Source: Parvularia atlantis (taxonomy: Eukaryota; Opisthokonta; Rotosphaerida). From it: DNA of 25,332 nt. Shown in pieces: positions 1-8,519 of the stretch. The DNA is taken from positions 1 through 25,332 of the forward strand of contig CALSCO010002095.1 in assembly GCA_943704415.1 (NCBI GenBank), given 5' to 3'. The position numbers and the translations under genes are program-made. The notes under the pieces are model-generated. The model ran no database searches, was not told the origin of the DNA, and saw only the letters and a program-made list of their open reading frames with translations. Position 1 is the first letter of the stretch; every line of letters starts with the position of its first letter.

Positions 1-53
1 ACCCCGGCGGCCCCACCACCACGCTCCGCTACGCGCTTCGCACCCCACCACCA

Positions 54-88
<35 letters not shown>
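54..88. repeat. (GCCCGC)n hexamer tract
   Basis: About six head-to-tail copies of GCCCGC lie in the leader region of the first gene, about 90 bases before its proposed start codon. It is a low-complexity GC repeat. No function can be assigned. It is probably promoter or 5' untranslated sequence. Confidence 0.8.
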
Positions 89-173
89 CTCGAGAGGAAG
101 GCGACGCGCCGTGACGAAAAAGCGCGCGCCGGCATGCTGTGTGCTCACATAGCAGCCGACCGTGCGACCCGCA

Positions 174-2343
174 ATGCTGCCGGGTCCCGCAACGTCGCGA
201 CGCGCCGGCCGCGCCGTGCTCCGCGGCTCGGCCGGCGGCGGCGGCGGCGGCGGGCGGAGCGTGCCGATGTGGGTGCGCGCCCGGCCGTGCGCAGCCGCGC
301 TGCAGCCGATCGGTCGCCTGAGTCAGCGCCGCGTGCGTAGGTCGTCTGCGCCCTCGTCGTGTTTGCGCTTGTCCCGTTCGCGCTCGTCGCGTGGCTCGCA
401 CCGCCGTGGGACCCGCACGAGGCCGAGCCCGTGTTCGAGCCGGGGGATCTGCACGGCCGCGCCCTCCACGCCCTGCGCACGCTGCGCCGCGAGCACCGCC
501 GGCGCATGAGCGACGCCGAGCTGGCCGACCCGGGCGCCGTCGCCGTCTACGTCGCGGGCCTGCCGCGCCTGCCGCGCGTGGTGCGCCGCGCCACCCCTGC
601 GCCGGGACGACGACGACGCCCACCGACCGCTGCGCAACGCGCAGATCGCACGCGACCTGCTCGCAGCCGCGCTCATCCGCGACGACGCCGACGATCTGCG
701 CCGCGCGGTCATCTTTTGCGCCGCGCACCAGGGCCGCGCCCCCGACGCGCTCACGGGCGAGGAGCCGGGCAAGGTCTTCCACGAGCACCCGGCCGTACAC
801 CCGCGCGGCACGCTTTCGACTGCGTTCAACAGCCTCGACGCCACGCCGCTCTTCGTCATCGCCGCTTTCCGCTACGCGCTGCTCTCGGGCGACGCGCGCG
901 TGCTCGGGCGCCTCGACGCGGCCCTGCGCGCGGCCGTGCGCTACATCCGCGCCCACGTCGACGCCGACGACCTGTTCTTTGACGCGCCGGGGCTGTCGGG
1001 CGCGCGCGAGTACGCCGTCAAGGGTGCGCGCATGACGTTCCGCACCGCGCACCTTGCAATGACACAAGCGCGCGCGCGCGCGCGCGTGCAGTCACGTACT
1101 GGAAGGACGCGGTAGATGCGGCCTGCACACGCCCGCTGCGCGCTTACTATGCGCACCGCAGATGCTGCACGGGCGCCCCGACGGCACGCCGCAGTACCCC
1201 GTCGTCTACTCGCTCGCGCACGCGCAGGCGCTGTGCGCGCTGCGGCTGGCGGCGGTGCTGTTGCGCGACGACGAGCTGGACGCGCAGGCGACGCGCATGG
1301 TGGCCGCAATGCGGGTGCGCGTCGGATCGTGCGCGTGCGCGTTCTCAAGCCCACCGCCGACTGTCAGCGGCACCTGTGGGACGACAAGGCGGGTGTGTTC
1401 CGCGTTGGCCGGGACGCGGCCGGCCCGCTGCCCGGTCTCAGCTCCGACACGCTGCACCTGCTGTGGTACCTGCACGCGGACGACATCGACGCGTCCCAGG
1501 CAGCGCGCATCGCCAAGGCCGCGCGCGGGCTCGAGACGGTCGTGGGCTTTGCGGCGACGCGCGTCGAGGCCGACGTCAAGCACGGTGCGCGCCCGGCCGT
1601 CGCCCTGCCCGCGTGCCCTGACGTACGCGCGCACAGGGCTCACCGTGTGGCCGTACGAGCAGGCGTTCATCCACGCGGCCGCGCTGCACCACGGCGGGCC
1701 GCTGCGCTGGGCGGCATCAGTGGCGCGACGAGCCGACGGGGCGCTGTCGCAGGCGCCGTCGCTGTGCGAGCGCCTTCGCGTGGACGCGGATGGAGCCAAA
1801 GTGCGCGCGCCCCGACCGATCGCTCGCGGCTGACGACCGCCTGCGGCCCAGATCGAGGCGGCCGGCGCGACGACGATGCTGTGGACGGCGGCGGCCGCGC
1901 TTTACCTGCACGCAGAGCGCGCGACGGTCCCGGCGCCGCCGACGGCCGGCTGGGCGGGCGTGGTCGTACACGCGGCACCGGGGGCGTGGCCGCGACAGCT
2001 GCGCCTGGGGCCGGCGGCAGGCGAGGTGCGCGGAGTGGCGCCGGGCGAGCAGACGCGGTACCAGCCGACGGCTGAAGGCGAGTTTGCGTGCCTGCGCAGC
2101 AGCCAGCGCGTGCCGTACGCGGCGCTCAACGACGACTACTGCGACTGGTGCGCGCGTGCGCCTGATCGCCTGCTTGCGCACGCTCGCTGACGGCCGCCGC
2201 CGCGCAGCGACGACGAGACGGACGAGCCGGGGACGTCGGCGTGCCCGTCGTCGCGCTTCTTCTGCGAGGGCGCGTACATCCCGAGCGGGCGCGTGGGCGA
2301 CGGCGTGCGCGACTGTGTGCTGACGGGTGCCGACGAGGGCTGA
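174..2343 (+). CDS. Type II membrane six-hairpin glycosidase with C-terminal glucosidase II beta-like module
   Basis: Nine exons keep one frame for 563 residues: 174-260, 341-580, 645-1023, 1092-1111, 1162-1314, 1368-1584, 1637-1800, 1852-2147, 2208-2343. Residues 1-29 are Arg/Gly-rich. They are followed by a hydrophobic stretch (VVCALVVFALVPFALVAWLA), so a type II signal anchor into the ER/secretory lumen is inferred. The catalytic-type region has motifs of the (alpha/alpha)6 glycosidases related to amylo-1,6-glucosidase and GH63: AGLPRLPRV-IARD, TGEEPGKVFHEHP, TYWKDA, SSDTLHLLWY, VWPYEQAFIHAAALHHG and MLWTAAAALYL. The last ~70 residues match the PRKCSH N-domain: CLRSSQRVPYAALNDDYCDC, DDETDEPGTSACP, then IPSGRVGDGV. 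The final part reads RDCVLTGADEG and stops, where the family usually has CDCCDGTDE. Substrate is unknown; N-glycan or glucan trimming is an inference. The exact GH family and the first exon are the weakest parts. Confidence 0.75.
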
Positions 2344-2398
2344 ACACGCACACGGGCCCGCCTTCGCCTTTTCCCCTTCCCCCTTCCCCGCGGCCGCC

Positions 2399-2662
2399 TC
2401 AGCCCATCGTCACGTCGCGCACGCGCCGCTGCGCGTCGAGGTGCACGTTGAGCCGGTCCGGGCGGTAGTCCATCGTCATCATGCCGCCGTCCTCGACGAC
2501 GCGCGCGCCCGCGGGCAGGTCGCGCTGGCGGAACTCCTGCGTCGGCCCGTGAGCGCGGCCCACCACCACCACGGCGCGCCGATCACGCACGTCCGCGGCC
2601 GGCTGCGCGTCGTCGCCGACGAGCTTCTTGCCGACGAGGTGGCGGTGCTGCTCGAGCGACAT
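2399..2662 (-). CDS. Peptidase inhibitor, I78-type
   Basis: Single-exon gene of 87 residues. The second half carries the diagnostic string MTMDYRPDRLNVHLD followed by RVRDVTMG. This matches the I78 / potato-inhibitor-I-like signature (VTMDYRPDRLNI.VD...I..V.CG). The N-terminal half has LVGKKLVGDDA, the usual 'LVG' start of the fold. Proteins of this family are small tight-binding inhibitors of serine proteases. No signal peptide is visible, so a cytosolic target is more likely than a secreted role. It has no intron although all neighbours do. Its start codon lies 32 bp from the start of the divergent HAD gene, so the two must share a promoter region. The final Cys of many family members is replaced by Met here. 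Confidence 0.8.
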   Translation of the reverse strand: MSLEQHRHLVGKKLVGDDAQPAADVRDRRAVVVVGRAHGPTQEFRQRDLPAGARVVEDGGMMTMDYRPDRLNVHLDAQRRVRDVTMG

Positions 2663-2694
2663 CGCGGTCAGTTGTAGCGTGAAGTGACGACGCG
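2663..2694. promoter_or_regulatory. Minimal divergent promoter between inhibitor and HAD phosphatase
   Basis: Only 32 bases separate the two divergent start codons. The transcripts must therefore start within each other's 5' region or have almost no leader. No TATA or CCAAT box is visible in these bases. Confidence 0.5.
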
Positions 2695-3813
2695 ATGCCG
2701 ACCGTCACGCACGTGCTGTTCGACGTCGACGGGCTGCTGCTCGGTGCGCCGGGGGGGGGGAGGGGCCGATGCCGGCGGCACGGACGCCGCTGATACCCGC
2801 TGCCGCCGCCGCTGCCGCGCAGACACCGAGAAGCTGTACACGGTCGTGACGGAGGAGATCCTGGCGCCGTACGGACGCACGTTCGACTTTGCGCTCAAGG
2901 CGCGGATGTGCGCTGCGTCCCGCCCCGTTGCCCGCATCGCGCGCGCACGCCGACCCGCGCGGCACGGTGGCAGGATGGGCAAGCGCGCGCCCGAGGCCTG
3001 CCGCCTGCTCGTGGAGGAGACCGACATCCCGCTCACGGCCGACGAGTTCCGCGTGCGCCGTGAGGAGGGCCTCGCGCGCCTGTTCCCGCACTGCGACCTG
3101 CTGCCCGGTCTGCGCCGGGTGCGCCACGGCCTGCCGCTCACCACGCTCACGACCTCGCGCGCGCCCCAGGCGCCGAGCGGCTCATCCGCCACCTCAGGCT
3201 CAGCGGCGTGCCCATCGCCGTTGCCACCAGCGCCGCGCTTGACTCGTTCCGCCTCAAGACGAGCGCCAAGCACCAGGTGCGTGCGGTGCCGCCGCTCGTT
3301 TTTTGCAACCGACGCGCGCGGCCAGGCGCTGTTCGACCTCTTTGACGTGATCGTCACGGGCGGCACGTCAGCGGCCTGCGCCCAAACAACGGCTGATTGA
3401 GCGCGCGCATATGCGCACAGACGACCCCGCCGTCGTCAACGGCAAGCCCGCGCCCGACATCTTCCGCGTGGCCGCGTCGCGCCTGCACCCTGCCCCGGCC
3501 GCGCTGGACAACGTGCTCGTGTTTGAGGACGCGCCGAACGGCGTCCAGGTGCACGCGACGCCTATGTGCGCCGTGTCGTTCTGACTGCTGATCGCACCGC
3601 ACGCGCAGGCTGCGCACGCCGCCGGAATGCCCGTGGTGATGGTGCCCGGTGCGCGCGTGCGCTGCCGCTGTGCGCGCAGCTGACCCCACCGCAGACACGC
3701 GCGTGCCGCCCGAGGACCGCGCGCTCGCGACGCAAGTGCTCACGAGCCTCGAGGACTTTGTGCCAGAGGCGTGGGGCCTGCCGCCGTTTGCAGCGGGCGC
3801 GGGCGGGCAGTAG
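2695..3813 (+). CDS. HAD-superfamily phosphatase, pseudouridine-5'-phosphatase (HDHD1/GS1)-like
   Basis: Eight exons give 231 residues: 2695-2743, 2823-2907, 2974-3107, 3170-3276, 3326-3359, 3421-3548, 3609-3648, 3695-3813. HAD motif I is [14 protein letters not shown] (nucleophile and acid/base Asp). Motif II is [14 protein letters not shown]. Motif III is the Lys in [13 protein letters not shown]. Motif IV is [20 protein letters not shown]. The cap region contains [15 protein letters not shown]. Order, spacing and length match HDHD1/GS1-type HAD enzymes, soluble Mg-dependent phosphatases acting on small phosphomonoesters (pseudouridine 5'-phosphate in animals). Substrate here is inferred. 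The intron 3360-3420 appears to use a GC donor (acgg|GCGGCA). It stops 35 bp before the convergent stop of the next gene. Confidence 0.88.
3360..3420 (+). other. GC-AG intron in HAD gene
   Basis: Frame and the conserved VIVT..DDP..VNGKPAP block require removal of these 61 bases. They begin GCGGCACG and end CGCACAG. No GT donor in the right phase is present nearby. With this intron the total coding length is an exact multiple of three. Confidence 0.7.
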
Positions 3814-3848
3814 CACTGGCAGACATAGAAGAGTACACACACGGCCGG

Positions 3849-4528
3849 TCACCGCGCCATCCCGGCGTCCAGTGCCTCCACAAACGCGCGCGCGTGCCGC
3901 TCGACGTGCTGGCTGATCGAGCGCGCGTCGGTCGGTTCGTCGGCCGCCGCGTCCAGCCAGAGCCGGTCGAGCTCGGACGCGAGGCGGTCGACCGTGTCGC
4001 TGCATGCCGTGCGCGTCAGTCTGCGCCACAAAGACGCGTGGCGCGCGCGCACCTGGCCGTCACATCGGCACCATCGACCGTGGCGTCGGGCGGGTCGCGC
4101 AGCAGCGCCTGCACGCGCGCCTGCAGCGTGCCCGTCTCGTCGTCCTCCTGCTCCTCGAGATCGTCTGCCTCGTCGCGCTTGACGGCGTCCTCGGCCGTTG
4201 CCCGCCACCGCGGCGCCTCGCCGTCGTCGTCGCCGACGCTCGCCGATGGCGCCGGCACGAGCGGCGCGTCCTCGGCGCCCGGCTTGAACGCGGTCCCGTC
4301 CGGCAGCGCGTCACGGGTCTCGATCTCGTCACCGGTGCTCTCCTCCGCCGGCGCGGCGGGCGCATCGACAGGCGCATCGCCAGGCGCATCGGCAGGCGCA
4401 TCGACGGGCACGGCCGGCGGCGGGTCGTATCGCAGCGCCGAGACGTCGACGAGCGCTTCGGCCGCGGCGACAGCAATCTGCGCGGCCGTCGCGACGTCTT
4501 CCATCGGTCGCCGAGCAAAGTGCGCCAC
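3849..4528 (-). CDS. Hypothetical acidic Ala/Pro-rich protein
   Basis: Two exons (4528-4053 and 3999-3849, intron 4000-4052) give 208 residues. I do not recognise the family. The middle holds imperfect repeats of the type VDAPADAPGDAPVDAPAAP, encoded by a 12-bp DNA repeat around 4358-4410. This is followed by acidic stretches (DEADDLEEQEDDETG) and a predicted amphipathic C-terminal part (TVDRLASELDRLWLDAA, then SISQHVERHARAFVEALDAG) that could form helices or a coiled coil. No signal peptide or membrane segment is seen. Its stop faces the HAD gene stop 35 bp away. Its start lies about 150 bp from the stop of the next minus-strand gene. Confidence 0.65.
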
Positions 4529-4681
4529 TCACTGAACAAAGACACAGGAATGCGCAAACACGAGCGCAGTGGAGGGGGGACGTAGCCGGGGACGGGGAGA
4601 CGGAGGAACGCGGGACAAGGTGAGGAGGAGGACGAAGGGGCGCGCAAAGCAAAGAAGCCGCTGGCGGCGAAACTCGCGCGC

Positions 4682-6300
4682 TCACTTCTTGGCCGGCGCC
4701 GCCGCGCCCTGCTGCGCCGCGGCCGCCTGCTGCGCCGCCATCTTCTTCTTGGCTACGGCGATCATGGCCTGCTTGAGGTTGTTGAAGATCGTCTCGTTGT
4801 CCTCGGACGAGAGCACGAGGCGACCGACCTGCGCCGGTCAGTGGGCCGGGCGTGGCACGCCGGCAAAGCATCGCGCACCAGGTGCTTCCCCTTGGCGCTC
4901 TCGTCCGTCCGGATGTAGTCGAGCACAAACAGGCGCTCCTTCGTGCGGTTGTTGATGATGAAGTGCATGCTGCGCTCGACCGAATGAGCCGGCCGACTGC
5001 CGCGCCCAGACGTGCATACCTCTGGATGTAGCGCAGCGGAAACTCGCGCAGGAAGTTGCCCGTGTCGTAGTCGCGGATGATGAAGCCGTCCGCGCCGGCC
5101 TCGACCTACACAACACGCAAGTCTGTGAGCACAGCGACGGCGGGCGCACGGCCGAGCGCACCAGGTACGGCACGCTCGTCTTCGCCGTTGACAGCGAGAA
5201 CAGGCAAACCTCGTAGCTGCGGGTGTGTGCGTGTCAGCGGGTGTCGCAGGAGAGCGCTTGCGCGCTGAGCGCACAGCTGCGACTTGGGCGGCTTCTTGGT
5301 GTCGGTCTTGAGCTGCTCCAGGATGCGTTTGGCGTCCTCGTCGCTGCACGGCCACGGTGTGTCAGCGGTCGCCGGCCCCGCACGACGTACGGGTTGGACA
5401 ACTGCGTCGCGGCGACGGCGGCGGCGGTTGGCGTCGGCGCCTTGTTGGATTTGAGCAGCGCGCCGAGCGACTTGCCGGTCCTCTTGACGGCGGCGGCGAA
5501 GATAGACTGCTTTGCAGGGCGGGCGGGGCGGTCAGCGCACGTGCGCCGTGTCGTCGCGAAGTGCGGACCAACCTGTTTCCGCTGCGCGGGCTTGGCGGCC
5601 GGCGGCGCGAGGCTGCCCGGGTGCGTCGGCAGGGCTTGCAGCGAGGCGAGCGTGGACGGCGACGCCGTGAGCTCGGCCGGCCTGCGCGCGCGATGAGCCC
5701 GGCCGATGCGTCGCAAGACGCGAATGCGCACCGCTTCTTGGGTGTCGGGGCGCCCTCGGGCACGGTGGCCTCGTCCTCGTCCTCGTCGTCGTCGTCGTCA
5801 TCATCATCGTCATCGTCGTCGTCCGCGTTCTCCTCCGCTGTGCCGCTCTCGGCCTGGGTCGCCCTCTGTGAGCCGCCCGTCGCGCACGTGCGACACGCCT
5901 GCCACCGGCGCGGTCCAGTCGATGTTGGCATCGGCCACGAGGCCGCGCTTGATGTCCTTGCGGCGCAGGGTCGAGACGAGCTTGATCTGCACGTCGGCGG
6001 GCTCGGGCGCGTCCGGGTCGACGGGGGCCTCGGTCTGCACACGAAGCCGCGTCAATGGGGACCGCGCGTCGTGCCGCAGATCCGCGCGCGCACGGGCTTC
6101 GGCGGCTTCATGGTCAGCTTGGCCATGTTGGCCTCGACCTCCTTGAGCGCCATGATCGCCGTCTGCGCGCGCGCGCCGCTCAGCGCCCCGGCGCCGTTCC
6201 CGCGCCTCCCAGCACGCACGGGGTCGTCGATGGCCAGGAACGACTCGAACTCGAGCAGCGCCTGCTCTTGCTCGAGCGTGAGCATGTCGCCGAGCTCCAT
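4682..6300 (-). CDS. Possible adaptor protein with Asp tract and PTB/PH-like C-terminal region
   Basis: About 11 exons give roughly 358 residues. The start MELGDMLTLEQEQALLEFES is a predicted helix. After it come TLRRKDIKRGLV and a run of about 13 Asp followed by EDEDE (near 5780-5830). Then a Pro/Ala-rich linker, a short basic segment (SIFAAAVKRTGKSLGALLKS), and a compact C-terminal domain: YEVCLFSLSTAKTSVPYL, GADGFIIRDYDTGNFLREFP, MHFIINNRTKERLFVLDYI, VGRLVLSSEDNETIFNNLKQ. The beta-rich part ending in an amphipathic helix suggests a PH/PTB-like fold, but I cannot name a family. The C-terminus is Lys/Ala/Gln-rich. Most junctions are clean GTGCG..CAG. The junction near 5338-5390 is unresolved: either a 38-nt GC-AG intron (5344-5381) or an unusual GAG acceptor. 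It shares a 182-bp divergent promoter with the PCD gene. Confidence 0.65.
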
Positions 6301-6482
6301 GACTTCGTGCGGTCGTGTGCGGTGCGGCGCGGTGCGGGCTGCGGGCGGGCGGTGCGGGCGGCGGCGGGATTCGCGGCGAGGCGCGAGGTGAGCGGGCGCG
6401 GTGAGCCGGAACCACTCCGCGGCCACACCTGCTGGCTGGCGGGCGGCCGGTCGCGAAAGGTACCTTGCAACCAGCACGTGTC
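6301..6482. promoter_or_regulatory. Divergent promoter between adaptor-like gene and PCD
   Basis: 182 bases lie between the two divergent start codons. The sequence is GC-rich with repeated GCGGGCGGTGCGGGCGG-type blocks. No TATA box is seen. Confidence 0.5.
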
Positions 6483-6898
6483 ATGCCTATCGCGCGCTTG
6501 AGCGAGGCCGCGCGCACGCAGCTCCTGCCCGCACTGCACGCGGCCGGGTGGGCGCTGGTCGAGGGCCGCGACGCGATCCACAAGGTGCGCCCCGGTCCGC
6601 AGACGCTGCGATCGGCTCAGGCGCGAGCGCTGGCGCAGGAGTTCAAGTTTGTCGACTTCAACCAGGCGTTTGGGTTCATGGCGCGCGTCGCGCTCAAGGC
6701 CGAGCAGATGAACCACCACCCGGAGGTGGCGTTGCGTGCTGCGTCCGTGCGGATGCGCATCGGCTGATCGCGACCGCGACCGCGCAGTGGTTCAACGTCT
6801 ACAACACGGTGCGCATCACGCTGTCGACGCACGACTGCGGCGGCCTGTCGCAGAACGACGTCGACCTGGCCACGTTCATCGACGGCGTGGCCAAGTGA
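6483..6898 (+). CDS. Pterin-4a-carbinolamine dehydratase
   Basis: Three exons (6483-6584, 6639-6725, 6788-6898) give 99 residues, the normal length of the family. The signature is complete: [38 protein letters not shown], then [17 protein letters not shown]. The MNHHPEW histidines bind the pterin and catalyse dehydration of 4a-hydroxytetrahydropterin. The enzyme recycles tetrahydrobiopterin for aromatic amino-acid hydroxylases; in other lineages it serves molybdopterin or transcription cofactor roles. No targeting peptide is seen, so it is probably cytosolic. The gene is divergent from the adaptor-like gene and converges on profilin with about 275 bp between stops. The 3' flank (6899-7174) holds G/A-rich sequence and nothing recognisable. 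Confidence 0.93.
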
Positions 6899-7174
6899 AC
6901 AACGTCGCCTTTGTGCTGGCGTCTTTCCGAGAGGGGGGGCCAGAGACGGCGCACCGCACACACGACACGGACGCGACACGGGTGGGTTGGGGCGAGAGCG
7001 ACCGGTGGCGAGGGCCAGAAGGGGAGGGAGGGGCCAACGGACGGGCGTGAGGAAAAGTGCGACAGGAGCGAGACAGGACGGGATGGAGGAGGAGGGGAAA
7101 GGAGACGGACACTCAAGGAAACACACCGGCGCGGTGAGGGCCGCCACGCGTGTGCATCATCGCATGACGACTGT

Positions 7175-7690
7175 CTAGTAGTTCACGCTGATGAGGTAGT
7201 CCGCCAGCTTCTCGACCACGACGGTGGCCTCGCCGGGCTGGATGGACGGGTCGGTGTACACGCCGATGATGACCGCCTGCTTGGTCTTGACGACGATGAC
7301 ACCCGTCGTGCCCTGAGAGGCGCGCGCGTACGCACCAAGTCAGCCGCCACGCCACCCCCTCACAAAACAGGCGCGCACCTGCTTGCCGTAGATCGACCGC
7401 GAGTCGTACTTGAGCGCGAGGTACTTCTTGCCCGCGACCCACAGGCCCGAGCTGATGATATCGGCCGGGTTGCCGAAGGCGGCGACGATCTTCTTGCCCT
7501 CCGCTTGGGAGACCTGGCGCGCGCGGCCCGTGTGTGAGCGCGCGCGGTCTCGTCGACTCACTGGCGGGAAGGGGCGCACCGCGAAGCCCGCCGACGTGGC
7601 CCAGGTCGTGCCGTCGTGGCCGATGATCGACGCGAGGTTGATCTTCTTCGTGCCGAGGAGGTTGCTGTCGATGTACGCCTGCCACGACAT
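7175..7690 (-). CDS. Profilin
   Basis: Three exons (7690-7580, 7513-7379, 7312-7175) give 127 residues, the usual profilin size. The start [14 protein letters not shown] is the classic poly-proline-binding N-terminus (Trp and Tyr). It is followed by [15 protein letters not shown], the [11 protein letters not shown] loop, [19 protein letters not shown] and a C-terminus [14 protein letters not shown], which completes the actin and poly-Pro sites. Profilin binds G-actin, promotes nucleotide exchange, feeds formins and Ena/VASP-type proteins, and binds PIP2. The single insertion [13 protein letters not shown] resembles amoebozoan profilins, while the VNY end resembles fungal ones. Introns are 66 nt each with GTGCG donors. 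Confidence 0.95.
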
Positions 7691-8519
7691 GGTTGCTGCG
7701 GTGCACGGCACGGCGCGTCAGTGCGGGATCGGCGCCGTCGCGAGCGAGAAAATAGCTCGGGGCGGCCGCCACGAGACAGCGCGGCGGAGGGAAAAGAAAA
7801 ATCCCCCCTCCTTCAGGGCCGGCCTCGCGCGCCCCCCCCCCCGGCCGCCGCGCGTGCGCTGCAGGGGGGTAGCGGACAGCAGGCAGCGGCGGGATTGCGC
7901 GTGCGCCGACGCTGCGCCGACGCGCGGAAGCTGCGCGCAAGGCGCAAAGGAAAAAAAAGAAAGGCGGTCGGCGCGTGTGTTTGCGTCTCGCACTTCCCAC
8001 GGCCCTTTCCTCTCCGGCCCCTCACTGGCGCGCGTCGTCCCCCGCGCCCGCGCCCGCGGCCCGCTGCCGCCCGCAGCCGCGTCACCGCCCGCCCCCGCCC
8101 GCCGCGCGGCGCGCACCTGGGGTGGACGAGTGGAGAAGGCGGTCCGGGCGCGACGGGCGGAAGAGCGGAAGGGCGACGGAACTGGAGGGGCACCTGGCAG
8201 CCCGATTCTGGCTGGCATAGGAGGACGTGCGGGCCACACGCGCTGGCCACCCGTGCGGCACGCACCGCGCGCTCCCGGCTCGGCGCGGTCGCTCTCTCTC
8301 CCTCGCCGCCGCTGCCGTGCTGCCGCGCTGTGCCGTGCGACGCGGGTGCGGGCGTGCGCGGGTGCACGCGTGCGCGGGTGCACGCGTGCGCGGGTGCACG
8401 CGTGCGCGGGTGCACGCGTGCGCGGGCTGCCGCCTGTGCGTCGCGCTATCTCCACGCACCTCCTGGCCGGCGCGCGTGCCCTGCTCACCGCCACGCCAGC
8501 TGCGCCGCGCGCGCAGAGC
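7691..8519. other. Divergent intergenic region, profilin / VNX1-like exchanger
   Basis: 829 bases between two divergent starts, long for this window. It contains an A/G-rich stretch (around 7785-7800), a poly-C block, an AAGGAAAAAAAAGAAAGG purine run near 7948-7965, pyrimidine-rich sequence and the 16-bp tandem repeat near the exchanger start. Long open frames cross it on both strands, but they show GC-driven Arg/Ala/Pro composition and no family motif, so I read them as noise. Confidence 0.6.
8361..8424. repeat. 16-bp perfect tandem repeat (x4)
   Basis: Four exact copies of GGTGCACGCGTGCGCG stand at 8361, 8377, 8393 and 8409. A degraded copy lies just upstream. Most of the unit alternates purine and pyrimidine, so it has Z-DNA potential. 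It also contains the palindromes GTGCAC and ACGCGT. It lies about 95 bp upstream of the proposed exchanger start codon, in its promoter or leader. Confidence 0.92.

Noticed and set aside
3354-4029. Minus-strand frames opposite the HAD gene
   Set aside because: They are shadows. The plus-strand HAD exons carry all four catalytic motifs in order.
5750-5850. Poly-Ser protein on the plus strand
   Set aside because: It is the antisense of the Asp tract in the minus-strand adaptor-like gene, which has consistent introns and better protein character.
8361-8424. CRISPR-like array
   Set aside because: The repeats are head-to-tail with no spacers, in a eukaryotic promoter.
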